Shown here piece by piece: positions 10,901 through 22,868 of a stretch of 64,000 nt of DNA. Position 1 is the first letter of the stretch, and every line of letters begins with the position of its first letter. Source of the DNA: Pyrus communis (Eukaryota; Streptophyta; Magnoliopsida; Rosales; Rosaceae). The DNA lies in NCBI RefSeq assembly GCF_963583255.1, contig NC_084803.1, positions 19,486,428-19,550,427 of the forward strand. The letters run 5' to 3'. The position numbers and the translations under genes were made by a program. Below the pieces are notes generated by a model. The model worked only from the letters and a program-made list of their open reading frames with translations. It was not told the origin of the DNA and ran no database searches.

Positions 10901-11816
10901 CATTCGGTTCAGAAGCAATCATTCCTCCCAATGTCATCGTGTTAAGTACTCTACTGCCAAACATTGAGCAGAACAGTAAGGAGATGGCCACAAGCCTAGA
11001 TCTGGCAAAGAAGAAGCACAAGCAGTCCATAACCTGCATCGCAGCCTACCATCAACACTGCCCGCAGAGAAGGCTCCAAAAAAATATATCCCATCTGGGA
11101 AGGTCTGTACAAGATTAGCAAAGTAGGCAGCAAGGGTAGTTACATCCTCACCACCATGAATGATAAAGAGATCGAGAAGTAATGGAACACCTACAATTTG
11201 AGGAAGTACCATATGTGACCTCTCGCTACACCAAAGCCCAAATACTCAAGCAGCTCTATGGGCACCACTTCACAGGCCGAGAATTATCCAATTATTATGC
11301 AGTCTCCACTTTATAGCTAAGTTTTTCGTTCATTTCACTCGTTTTTCAATGAGGAATTCAGAAGTAATTTACAACTTGGCTCGACTACATGTTTACAACA
11401 ACTGATCACTTATGCACTTCAAAATAAGACAACGCCCTTCTTAAGGACTCATCGCAGGAATTGCACCCCTCAAGGGACCAACCATGCTCTCCAGTGCGAG
11501 AAAGTAAACCAATTCCCTTACACCCACATGGATCTACTCTCCAAAGCAAGAGGATAAACTCTATACTCTGAATATCCAGACGTGGATGAGCCGGGCTGCC
11601 CTTGTATTACTAGACGCACGATGGCTTGTGCTGGAATTCCTAGAAGTAGCCACAATGGTCTTTTTCAAGACTTAGCTAACTGAAGGATTTTGGGTCTCTT
11701 GGCCTAATCCATGGGGAACCGGGCCCTAGAGACGAAGGTGGCACATTATATAGTACACCCTATGGACAGCTGCCCTAGAACCTTGAAGATGCTAACGAGT
11801 GCGCTAAGGTAACCTA

Positions 11817-13320
11817 TGATAGGAGCATATTTATGCGACTTTGTTATCTTATTTCTTTGCATTTATTTAGTTAATTTCTATTTATTGTAGTAATTTAAGT
11901 TATTTTCATATTATTGTACGTCCAATTGGTAAAAATGACAATAAATGACAAAAAAAAAAAAAAAGCAATTTAGAGCAATTTAGGAATTGGATTGGATAGC
12001 AGGCGTGGATAGCATATGGGCTGGATGTTTTTGGTGTTTGAATGGTGCTAGATATGTGCTAAAATTTGAAGAAAATAAAATTAAGGCTTGGAAGGCAAGG
12101 AATTAGACAAGAAAGAGGAATCCTAGTTGGAAAGGAACATTATCTCATCCTATCTTATCTTATCTTATCCAACCTTATATTATCTTATCCAACCTTATCT
12201 TATCTTATCTCCAGCTACAAAGAGGAATCCTAATCATATTCCAAGACTCTCTACCTGATTTTTAGAGTCCTAAAATAATTCAACCTTATATGAAATTCCT
12301 GCAGCGATTTAGGGTATGCCACCCCTACCATTCAACCATTGAAGTTGCTATACTTTTCAGAGTTCTTTCTCTCTTTGTTTTAAGTTTCAATCTTTATTTT
12401 AGATTGCTTTTCAGTTATGATAAACATGCATAACTAAGTTTCTTTTTAGCTAGAGGCGAATTCGAAGCCATGATCATATGTTTTATATAAATTGATTACA
12501 TCTAGTTATTGTTTCATAAAACATGAATGCGATTTACTTATCTGCTTTATAGAGAACTTATTCTTGTATGTTTATTAAGGTTGCACACTTAGTTTGCATG
12601 CAGAGATTTGATGCTAGAATATAAGGGAATTTCACTTAATCGTTATGAATTTATATTTGCAAGTAGTAAAAGTCACTAGTCATGATTGAGTTAAGTAAAT
12701 TCTTGGTAGGAGTATCATGTTTTTCATATTTATGAATGCTTTGTCAATACTTATGATTTGCACAGAGATTAATGATCTTTGAGATGTATTTCTATCATGT
12801 TTTTCATCGTTAGGGAACTTGAGAAGAATAATTTGGTTGCATTGCTGAGTCCAATTCAATGAACTTAGGAAAATCTGAGAGTTAATTAGTGATGTTTATA
12901 GTTAATTTTGGGCATTGTCATTCATGGTTTATAGAAAGTATAACTGGAACTCGATTGGTATGCATATGGTTCATGTGTGGAGAAAAATCCTTTAGCTATC
13001 CTCTCATCCATATTTCATTCATAACTTAGTTGACTTGCTGCCCTTTAATTTTGTTTTAGTTAAATTCGTTCAAAATCCCCTTACTCGTTATTTTATTGTT
13101 AGTTTAACTTAGTTTTCAGTTTTATAAGTTTAATTTGTGTTGATTACCATAACTTAGTTTAATTTGTGTTGATTACCATAACTTAGTTTTCAGTTTTATA
13201 AGTTTAATTTGTGTTGATTACCATCCCTTCTAATCCTCGAAATAAAACGATCCCTACTTACTCGTACTACGATTGCATAATTTATAGGGTTTAATTTGTG
13301 TGTTAGTTTCTACCACATCA
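11817..13320 (+). repeat. 5' LTR of the Athila-like element
   Basis: 1504 bp against 1335 bp for the partner. It contains a CTTAT/CTATC microsatellite (about 12140-12210) also found in the other LTR (17005-17075), and a local tandem duplication of a 30-bp unit containing TTTGTGTTGATTACCATAA at 13131-13224 that the right LTR does not have. An extra block near 12905-13020 accounts for most of the remaining length difference. Many point differences between the two LTRs imply an insertion that is not recent. Confidence 0.85.
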
Positions 13321-13428
13321 AATTTTGGCGGCAACGTAAAATTGGTAATCACTCTGTTTTTTGTTTCTTTTTCTTTTTCTTTTGATTTAGTTTTATTTCT
13401 TTGATTTCAAGTACTAGAGAAGCAAGAC

Positions 13429-14654
13429 ATGGCAATTGCTAATCTTCAAGCTCAAATGTCGAATCTTACTTCTCTTATGTCACATTATATCAAAAGGTCC
13501 ACAATGCAAAGTGTGGCTACATTTGGTGTGTCCTCTAAGAAATGATATCAAACTAATCAACATCCTCAATTAATTGAGAATTGAGGTTGGGATAGTGTCA
13601 ATGCTTGGGGTTATCAAGGCCATAATCAATCAAGGAACGACTTGTTTTCCAACACTTACAATCCAGGTGGGAGAGATCATTCAAATTTTATGTGGAATGA
13701 ACCTCAACAAGTTCAACAAGAAGGATATTGGTAGAGCCATTTGAGGAGTTCTATTCAAGACCTATCCAGCCACCACAATCTCGCCCACAATAATTCCAAC
13801 CAAATTCAAATATGTCCATGGATCATGTTCAAATTCTTCAAACACTAAATACTTCTTGTGCTTCTTTGACTCGTGACTTAGAAAACCAAGCTAAAGAGAT
13901 GGTCGAATTGAAGAATCAACTTGGACAAATTGCAGAATTCATGGGAAAAATTCGAGAACAAAGCGAACTCTTCGGTTCAACTATTGTCAATTCGATGGGA
14001 GAATTTGAAATCACTGAAGCTATCACTTTGGGAAGTGGTATGGAGGTTGGAGCTGAACCAAAGATGTCCAAACATAGCCTAAAAGTGGACAAAGAGCTAT
14101 TGTTCGAAGAAGAGGAGGAAGACAAGGCCACGACAAGGAAGGAACAAACCTTGCCACAGCCTTCTAAAGCCCTTATACCACCATCCAATTCTAGTAAGGT
14201 TATTCCGAATTCAATTCTTTCTAACCTTATTCCACCAAATGTACCTTTTCCTTGCAAGTTTTTGCAATCCAAGATAGAAGAGGGAAAGAAAGACATCTTC
14301 GAAACCTTTCCAAAGGTGAGAAGTAATATCTCGATTCTTGGTACAATAAAGCAAGTTCCAGAATGTGCTGAATTTTTTAAAGAGCTTTGTACAACAAGAA
14401 GAAGGATTCAAGAGAAAGAAGTTGCTGGGGAATATCTAGAATTCATCAAAGAGGATGTACTTGAGGCAACCATCCCTAAAGAAGTTGGATTTTCTAACAC
14501 AAGACAAGTCACTGCCCTCACACCAAATCTAGCCGAGTGCAACATTAATGAAACTTTCGAAGTAGTCTTTGTCCTTGAGTTCTTGTCGCAGCACATAGGT
14601 AAGCCACCTCCTCAAATTTCAATTTCGTTTTCTGCTAACATGTTGCTGATTTAA
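13429..14654 (+). pseudogene. gag: gag C-terminal half of Athila-like element
   Basis: From ATG 13429 the frame gives MAIANLQAQMSNLTSLMS and NTYNPGGRDHSNFMW with stops at 13543, 13582 and 13732, the C-terminal gag style of Athila-like elements (N-x-Y-N-P-G-W-R-x-H-P-N-F-x-W in relatives). After a frame change, 13812-14654 is open for 280 residues: QILQTLNTSCASLTRDLENQ, a helical LKNQLGQIAEFMGKIREQ, then an acidic stretch (LLFEEEEEDKATTRKE) and a tail ending FSANMLLI. The capsid N-terminus is missing. No protease follows: 14655-14760 has QFKPLPDHFKYHLPF, a pre-RT linker, then breaks. Confidence 0.7.
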
Positions 14655-14759
14655 ATGATTCAGGCACCCACTCTACAATTTAAGCCATTACCGGATCATT
14701 TCAAGTATCACCTTCCATTCAAAGATCAACTCAATGCCACTAGTCCTAGTGAGGCTTGA

Positions 14760-16678
14760 ATGGAGGTATCGTCCGGTTGGAAGACGTTAAAGCAAACGCT
14801 TCTTGGGAGGCAACCTATGTATTCAAACAAAGAGACATTGGAATTTCCGGCTCCTACAACCAGATTTGTTCTCTTTTACCCTTCGCTTTGTTGTTTTTAC
14901 TTTTCTATGATTGTCTTGTTTGCTAGTTATCTTTTATTTCTTTCTTGTTTAAGTTTATTTTTGAAACATTGAGGACAATGTTTGGTTTAAGTGTGGGGGG
15001 GCTAAACAGATTGCTTTCCATGACTTATCTTCGAATTTCACCACCTATCACTACTAATATTGTTATTCACTGTTTTAAAGTGTTTTATTTTGTGTCATAT
15101 AACAAAATTTTGAAAGAAAAAAAATCCAAAAAGTTTGAGAAATACCAAAAAATAGTTGTTTTTGTTGCTTATTTGTTTCTTAGGTTACCTTCCAACACAA
15201 TGATAAGGAATTGATTTTTAATTGCATGACTGTTAAAGAAAGTTACAAACATGGGTGGAAGTTGATATGTTCTTTGGTTAATACTTAGTTGTAGTTGTGA
15301 TTTACAAATTCACATGTAATCACAAAGAAAAAAAAAATCAGTTTTTGTAACGTGCTCGAAGGAAGAAACTCAAATAACGCTACAACCCTGTGAGACTTGA
15401 GCCTATTCTTTGTTTAGAGAGTTATTAATCTGTGGTATTCTTGTTTTCTAAAGTTGTTGCATGATCTCATTATTTCTTTGCTTGGTTGCTACTTAGCATG
15501 ATTTTTCATCATTTTAGTTCCAAATATTAGAACTCATACCTGCTTCATTCAAAGCATAAAATTGATTGCATAACAAATAACAAGATGAAGTTATTTAGTT
15601 ACCACCAGAGCCAAAAAGCCTTATCCCTTGCATATGTTTTATAGGCTTAACCCCTTTGAGCCTTATTTAGCTTATTTTCTTTGTTAGCCTGCATTATCCT
15701 TATCTAGCCTAGTATAGGAATATCTATACCATCGTTCTTAAAGAATAGTGAAGCATGACTTGTTGGGAATTCCTTTTGATCTACGAATTGCAAAAAAACA
15801 AATGTGGGGGAAGGATTTGTTCTTTTGAATCTGGTGAGGTAGTGCGTATGTTTTATGTTCCAAAGAAAAGAAAAAGAAAAAAAGAAGAAGAAGAAAAACG
15901 TTGAAAAAAAAGGAGAAAAGAAAAAGAATAAAAAATAAAAAATAAAAAAAAGAGGTTGAAAAGAAGTGAGTGTTGGTTGCTAAGAAGGGTCCAAAAATGT
16001 GAATCTGACCCTAAAGTTGTACGAATCCTCCCTTTGTGTTTATAGTTGGGTGCTGCAATCAAAAATTGAATTCTAAGTGTTGATTTCATTACTTTGCTTA
16101 CTATCATTTTAAGAACCTTTGTTTATCCTTAACCTTTCTTTGTTAGCCAATACCTTAGCCCCATGACAACCCTAAGACTTTTATCTTGATTGTTATGTTA
16201 TTCAATATATGGAGTTTGAAATTGGTATGAGCATATGGAATCCCTGGTTCTCGTTTCCAAGTAGTGGCATTCTGTTCATGAGATCATATACATGTTTGTA
16301 TTAATAGTTCCAAAAAATTCCTTCTTTGTTATAACATATGTGAGTGCTAGTCTAGATGTTTTCATCAATCTTCTCACATATACTTAGTTTAGGGAATGTA
16401 GTCAGAAAATCTGTGTGAAAATAGAGAGTATATCCGGTGAGGTATTGAGTGAATTCTCTAAGGCATGTTACTACTTTCAAATGTTGTGTTAATTGATTAA
16501 ATGCGAGCTAGTGAGTGGTTACTACAATTAAGTAAGCTCAAGAGTAAGGATGGCTAAAATCTATGCGAGTAGTGATTTTTAACATGTCATGTTTCATTGG
16601 AAATCCCTAAGGCAATTGTTGGAAGGTTTAGGTCTTGTTTTGTTTTCTTTGCTTTGCTATGGGACTAGCAAAAGCTAA
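14760..16678 (+). other. Internal non-coding region of Athila-like element
   Basis: No RT or integrase is visible. 14765-14812 carries the GGAAGACGTTAAAGCAAACG-type leader common before the 3' part of such elements, and 14967-15000 has CATTGAGGACAATGTTTGG followed by a G-rich run, a signature of Athila-like and related non-autonomous elements. A long A/G-rich tract lies at 15860-15965. The rest is AT-rich with only short frames. Confidence 0.6.
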
Positions 16679-16691
16679 GTGTGGGGGAATT

Positions 16692-18026
16692 TGATAGGAG
16701 CATATTTATGCGACTTTGTTATCTTATTTTTTTGCATTCTTTTAGTTAATTCCTATTGTAGTAATTTAAGTTATTTTCGTATGATTGTTGGTCCAATTGG
16801 TAAAGATGACAATAAATGGCAAAATGGAGCAATTTGGAGCAGTTTTAGACTTGGATTGGATAGCAGGCATGGATAGCATATAGGATGGACGTTTTTGGTG
16901 TTTAAATGGTGCTAAATATATGCTAAAATCTGGGGAAATTAAAGTTGAGGCTTGGAAGGCAAGGAATTAGACAAGAAAGAGGAATTCTAGTTGGAGATGA
17001 ACCTTATCTCATCCTAACTTATCCTATCTTATCTTATCTTATCCAACCTTATCTTATCTTATCTTATCTTATCTCCAGCTGCAAGGAGGAATCCTAATCA
17101 CATTCCAAGACTCTCTACCTGATTTTTAGAGTCCTAAAATAATTCAAAATGCCAAAACATTTTCCTCCTTGGATTCAGCCATTCCCTCCATATATATATG
17201 AAATTCCTGCAGCGATTTAGGGTGTGCCGCGCCTACCATTCATCCATTGAAGTTGTTGAAATTTTCAGAGTTCTTTCTCTCTTTGTTTTAAATTTCAATG
17301 TTTAATTTAGATTGCTTTTCAGTTATGATGAACATGCATAACTAAGTTTCTTTTTAGCTAGAGGTGAATTCGAAGCCATGATCATATGGTTTACATAAAT
17401 TGATTACATCCAATTATTGTTTCATAAAACATGAATGCGATTTACTTATCTGTTGTATAAAGAACTTATTCTTGTATGTTTATTAAAGGTACACACTTAG
17501 TTTGCATGCAGGGATTTTATGCTAGAATATAAGGGAATTTCACCTAATCGTTATGAATTTATATTTGCAAGTAGTAAAAGTAACTAGTCATGATTGAGTT
17601 AAGTAAATTCTTGGTAGGAGTATCATGCTTTCCATAGTTACAAATACTTTGTCAATGCTTATGATTTTCACAGAACTTAGTGATCTTTGAGATGTATCTC
17701 TATCATGCTTTTCATAGTTAGGGAACTTGAGAATAATAATTTGGTTGCATCGTTGAGTCCAATTCAATGAACTTAGGAAACTTTCAGAGTTAATTAGTGT
17801 TGTTCACAGTTAATTTGATGCCCTTTACTTTTGTTTTAGTTAAATTCATTCAAAATCCCCTTACTCATTGTTTTATTGTTAGTTTAACTTAGTTTTCAGT
17901 TTTATAAGTTTAATTTGTGTTGATTAGCATCCATTCTAATCCCCAGAATAGAACGATCCCTACTTACTCGTACTACGATTGCATAATTTATAGGGTTTAA
18001 TTTGTGTGTTAGTTTCTACCACATCA
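16692..18026 (+). repeat. 3' LTR of the Athila-like element
   Basis: Same ends as the left LTR (TGATAGGAGC ... CCACATCA). A TATA-like run, CCATATATATATGAAAT, is at about 17187-17203, followed by the conserved block GCAGCGATTTAGGGT. It keeps the single-copy form of the segment that is duplicated in the left LTR (compare 17880-17930 with 13090-13224). Confidence 0.85.
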
Positions 18027-18641
18027 ACATATGGTTTTTAAAAGACTGCTTACAACTTGCCCTTCAAGTAGTAAGCCGCGTTTAACTTATACGACCACAC
18101 GTTTCTGTGAAAGGTTAAACAAGTTAGCGTGCATATACGAAGCTTCGTCCATTGCCGACATGCTACGCAGTCGATGGGCTTCATTTCTGCCAAAGTGGAG
18201 ACTGACCTACACCAAGTCCAAAAGTGTTGTGATACTTGCTACGCAACCTACGGAATTGGAGAAAGCCAAAGTTAACGACCAAGTGGTCACGCTGACTCGT
18301 TTGTTCTGTAAGTAAAGCATTCGACTGCTGACCCTATGGCTAACAACTTTGCAAAGTTCTACACCAACACCTACAGCTATGTAGGCTATGCGGGCCTGTC
18401 TACTTATAGAAAAGTAGCACGCCTGCCATTGGTCTATAATGTCTAAGGTTAAGGCACGAACAAAAAAAAGGAAGATGGAGAAAAGCGAATGAAGCAAGTT
18501 TATTAAATTTTCTAGCAAAATTGATAAACAAACTGGCAAAGACCGAAAGAGTTCAAGCAAAGCAAAAAGGAACAAGGAAAACAAAGAAAATCCTAAAGAC
18601 TACCTAAAAGACTACTCTTTAGTAGCTTGGACACTCCACGA

Positions 18642-20910
18642 CTACTCAATCACCACACCTTCAGTAGCTGCAACACTCTCAGCAGCGGCACCATTCCACG
18701 CTTCACCCCTGGCTGCTCCAACCTAAGCATCAGCTTCTCCGACTACTTCACCAATAGAAGCCTCAAAAGTAAAGGCAAACAAGTCTACTGGAGAAATGGA
18801 GAAGGTCTTGAAGTTTTTACCATAAAACTTAAAGTCAAACGACCACCAAATAGATGGTCTACATAACCCAGCTTGTAGAAATCAGCTCGACTCTGAGTAA
18901 GCGAAGCCTCGAATCCAGCCTTCTCACCCTTCAACTGCTCATTCCCCTCAAGCAAGCCAACACGGACGCGCTGTAGCTCATCCACTTCCTTCTTCAGACT
19001 GTCATTGATCTTCAAAGCACCTTGGAGCTCTAACACTTGAGGTTTAAGCCTGTTAACAACCTTCTTGAAGTGGATCACTTGGTTATAACCAGTGATCAGT
19101 TCTTCATTCTTTGTGTAAGCAGCAGAGTGAAGCTCAGAGATGGCATGCTCAAGGTCTTGAATCTGAGGTATATAACACCCGATCTCTTTCTCTACATTTT
19201 CATACTTAACTTGGATTGCTTCAAGCCTAGTCTTCAAATCCACAATCTCCTGGCGAGCAGTCTCAAGCTACAAAGAAGTAAGGGCAGAGATATTAGACTT
19301 CTTCAAAGCAGCAAACTCAAATTCCAACCTCTTAACTTTCTCAGCTGAGGAGTAAGCTTCGACTGCCACAGTCTTTGCCACCTCTTTGGCAGCCTTGGTG
19401 TCTTTTTTATCAAGATGCATAGACTTGGCTACTAGAATCACCGTTTTCTGCATCATAGCCACCAGAACAGTCCTCTTATACTCGGTCGTATGCTTCGCAA
19501 AGGAACTTGGGCCAACAACCCCTTTAACACCCTCAACAAACTTGGCACACATATCCACGTCCTCAAGCAGGTCTGGTCTCAAGAGCGCATAAATCGCAAC
19601 AGCTTCCCCAGAAACAGACTTGGTAGATTTCTCACAACTGCCCGCACAAGCAATCTGTTTCTTCTCATCAAGGGAATTCATCCCAGCAGCAAGAGATGAG
19701 GGTTTTCACGCCATTTTGGCAGCAGAGTCCACCTTATTATTCTTCATGGTAGCAAGTCTTTCTGAATGTGAACCAGACTTAGCCCCCGACGGATGTTTAG
19801 GCATAAATTTCGGCATTAGGGGCATAGCGACGTTTCTACGATGAGCAATCCTATCAGTAATTGAACCAGCCACCTTTAGAACGGCAGGTGTCACTGGTAC
19901 AAATCTAGCAGCCTTCTATTTCTGCCCCTTGGAGGAATTCAAGACAATCACGAGCTTATGAGTAGTAGGCCGACCTTCGCTAACAGTGAAGAAAGCCTTT
20001 GGCTTTTTCTCAGCCAGCATCTCCTGAGCAGGCAAGAAGATCTCTTCTTTCCACCTTCATGCGCGGTAGGCTCAACTACAGTAATCGGACGAGCCAATGC
20101 CTTAGCCTTGATTCGCTTTATCTTCTCTCTTGGGGCCAACCTACCTTTTTCTCGGTGAAGAGGACTAAGCAGCCAACGCCACTCATGGTACTTAGAAGGG
20201 ATACCTAAGGCAATATGCACCTTTTTCATATCTAGAAAAGTCTTAGGAGTAGAGCCAAATTCCAAATCTACAAGAGCAGCGGAAGATAATCAGTAAATCA
20301 AATAGCAGCTTAGCACAAGTAGCAGCCAAAGGATTAAGCAGTTTACTTAGCGGAGAGAGAAATCAAACTCCCGCTCTCCACTTATCACCAAAGTCTCTCT
20401 GGCCCATTCATGATCGCCCTTGCTCGAATGATCAAAAAGCCTATGGAGGGATCGCAGTTGCCCAACTACCTCGATGTAGCCTACGTCAAAGAAGTACCAT
20501 AATTCGTTAACAGTCAAATCTAATTCGAAAAATTGGCTTAGATTGAAGAACACCACCATCACACGAATCGCATTCGAGGAACATTGAGTGAGGGCACACT
20601 TCATGGAGCAGAGCACCTCTTGGAAGAAACGCGACATGGGAAAAGTAAATCCCAGCATGAAGTAATAAAGATGGAACTTGACGGTTCTCTAAGCCCTATT
20701 ACATGGCTCACGGCTGCTGCCCTCCTTGACATGCTTCACACGCACCCCCGACGAAATGGCATGCTTATATGCCTCAAAGAAGTCCCTAAACGAGTCATTG
20801 GAGCTAATCTTGAAGTGAGCAGCCTTGAAGTAGCCCACCTTACTTAAAGACCCACCTTGACGACACAACGGCGGAACACCGTCATTGCTCTTGTGGCTTG
20901 AAGAAGACAT
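18642..20910 (-). pseudogene. Antisense ORF of copy B (gypsy-type transposon protein domain, coiled coil)
   Basis: Minus-strand protein in several frames. It can start at ATG 20910 (MSSSSHKSNDG). The N-terminal part (20910-20350) reads DSFRDFFEAYKHAISSGVRV, then FPMSRFFQEVLCSMKCALTQ, MVVFFNLSQFFELDLTVNEL and ETLVISGEREF, the pattern of the 'putative gypsy type transposon' domain family (Pfam Transposase_28-like; by eye, not searched). Next is SKYHEWRWLLSPLHREKGRL (about 20200) and a basic stretch, then SCEKSTKSVSGEAVAIYALL ... SFAKHTTEYKRTVLVAMM, a coiled coil (KVKRLEFEFAALK, ELQRVRVGLLEGNEQLKGEK) and an acidic tail ending GVVIE with a TAG at 18642-18644. Frame breaks near 20690, 20300, 19700, 19260 and 18785. 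Copy A has the same protein without the first 220 residues. Confidence 0.72.
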
Positions 20911-21079
20911 GCTCGAAGAAATTTTACAAAGGTGCAAGGAAAATTCATTAGACCCACCCACGAAAAAAAAAGGAAAAAAAAAAAGGAAAAGAAAAACGGA
21001 AAAGGCTATCGGCACAAGTAAGCCAAGCCTGGAGGCCGAAGGCTCTCTCTTTCAAGTACACGAGCCCAAGCCCAGCAAC

Positions 21080-21110
<31 letters not shown>

Positions 21111-21786
21111 AAAACTCACGACCCAAGCTGTAGGAGCCCAGCAACCGAGCCAAGCCCCATGGCCTGGCCTGAAACCCTCTCAACCAGCAAGCCTCACAAC
21201 CCAAACCAAATGGAAAGGGATTGATCCAACTCACCAGTCTGGCCCGCGCCAAGCCCAACTCAACACCCATCAGCACGACTCGAGCTGAGCCGCCCCTGGC
21301 CCAACCAGCCACCGCCGTGCCAAACAACCCCACGGCAAAGCCATGTCGTGGTCTTCTCCAACCAATTTTCACACATCCTCGACCCCCGTTAAGCCAAATT
21401 TCAAGCCCGAGGCTCCCAAAAATTACGAAGACAAGGAAAAATTAATTTTTTTTCTTACCTTGGTGCAACGTGAAGACAAATAAAGCAATGAAAGACGGTC
21501 ATTTGCCCAGGCAAGTGTAAAAGATTGCTAGGGGAGGGGAACAAATATCCTCTAACTTTCTCTTTCTTGTAGGGTAGAATAAATTGTTCTCTAAAGTTGA
21601 TTTAATAATCTACTTAAGGTAGACTTAAATAGACTTTAGAAGTAATTTATTTCTATTTCATAGAAGGATCTAATTTCCAGAGGGAATCTACATCAAAACA
21701 GGAAACAATCCTATGTTTCCTAAAGCAAGAAGGTATCTACACCTACTGCCCTTTCCTGCGAGCAACCCAACAAGTGTGGGGGCATT
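20911..21786 (+). other. 3' spacer of copy B with homopolymer tract
   Basis: Nothing coding is supported. A run of about 30 A at 21079-21108 and a mixed A/G tract at 20966-21003 produce lysine-rich spurious frames. 21430-21786 aligns with the copy A spacer (5990-6306). It ends in the polypurine tract before the LTR at 21787. Confidence 0.5.
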
Positions 21787-22401
21787 TGTGGAGCCAAAAA
21801 AAATCAAGAAAAATATGGAGGCGACATGTGGATTTTTGGGTAAAAAGACAAAATTACCCTCGAAGCACACTAGAACTCCCACGCGCAAGCAATGGACAAT
21901 AACAGCTCAATCAAGGTCAAAGGTGATCAAAATAGGTATTTATTCAAAACCTATTTCATCAATCCTCATCAAATCCTCCCCACAAGGTAACCCCCAATTA
22001 TTCTTTCAAATTAGGATTGATTACCAAAATTAATTGATTAATTTCCTAATTAATTGATCAATTTTCTAATTGATTGCAAGATATTATTTTGACATAATAT
22101 CTTGCAATTAGAACAAAAAAAACCACCATAAGTGGCCGGACCCCTTTTCTCCAAATAGGGCTGGCCACACCCTTATAAATAGCCCTCATTTCTCCAAAAA
22201 ACCTAAGTCCAATTCTCTTCTAAAATTCTCCAAATTTTTCTAAACATTTTCTCTCTCAAATTCTAACTTTGGCATCTGAGGTTCTTCGGCCAAAGCCCCC
22301 CATTCATCGTGGGCGTGTGAGGCTTTTGGCCTTGACTTAAGGTGTTAATTGTTTTGCAGGTGTATTTTCATCCAAGAAGAAGGTGAAAATTTGCATCCAC
22401 A
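21787..22401 (+). repeat. 3' LTR of gypsy copy B
   Basis: Begins TGTGGAGCC and ends GCATCCACA. It carries a TATA box CTTATAAATAG at 22172-22182 and the conserved GGCATCTGAGGTTCTTCGG stretch at about 22272-22290. It aligns with 6307-6882 throughout; sequence to the right of 22401 has no match in the gypsy copies. Confidence 0.82.
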
Positions 22402-22835
22402 GTAATACTAAGTGGCAAAATTTTCAGTTACTTTGTTTAGCATGGCTTTACTCAGGGTATGTTTTATGTATTTACTTTCACATTGAAGAAGCAGAATATA
22501 TAAAAAATTCTCAGTTACTTTGTTCAGCATGATAACTAATATACGCAATTGTCCATGATAATCTATTTATTATATTTTTAAACTACATATTAATAGGATT
22601 CTTATTGTCAACCAAAACCCCTTAAAATTACCATTGTAACCCTCTAATCAAAACTGAACATAAAAAAATATAAAAAAAATATAAAAAACATGAGCAGTAA
22701 TGTAATATATACAACCAAAATTTTGATGTCCCTACATGTGATTCGAACATATCTTTAATTAAAAAAATAAAAAAAATAAGCCTCTCTCCCCTCTCTCCCC
22801 ACTCTAATCGCTCACTCTCTTTCCGTCTCTAACTA

Positions 22836-22868
<33 letters not shown>

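Larger units (their letters stand above)
11817..18026 (+). mobile_element. Athila-like Ty3/gypsy element nested in copy B
   Basis: Two LTRs (11817-13320 and 16692-18026) begin TGATAGGAGCATATTTATGC and end CTACCACATCA. The flanks are ACCTA on the left and ACATA on the right, a 5-bp duplication with one difference. Joining the flanks restores the order seen unbroken in copy A at 3560-3610, which proves insertion after copies A and B diverged. After the left LTR is TTTTGGCGGC, similar to the tRNA-Asp-type binding site of Athila elements. A polypurine tract, GTGTGGGGGAATT (16679-16691), precedes the right LTR. Inside are a gag remnant and non-coding DNA but no protease, RT or integrase, so it depended on a helper. 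Confidence 0.88.
6307..22401 (+). mobile_element. Ty3/gypsy Tat-lineage retrotransposon, copy B, 5'-truncated inside and split by a nested element
   Basis: LTRs at 6307-6882 and 21787-22401 enclose gag nucleocapsid, protease, RT, RNase H, archaeal-type RNase H and integrase remnants (6885-11200) and an antisense ORF (18642-20910, minus). The inner region is interrupted by an Athila-like element at 11817-18026. Right after the left LTR there is no primer binding site or 5' leader: the sequence enters the gag interior (about 6890) at the codons following those where copy A loses similarity. All coding parts have stops. The 5 bases after the right LTR are GTAAT; no matching duplication can be tested because the left partner is copy A. 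Confidence 0.85.

Noticed and set aside
20885..21133. Lysine-rich ORF
   Set aside because: Product of A runs in the copy B spacer.
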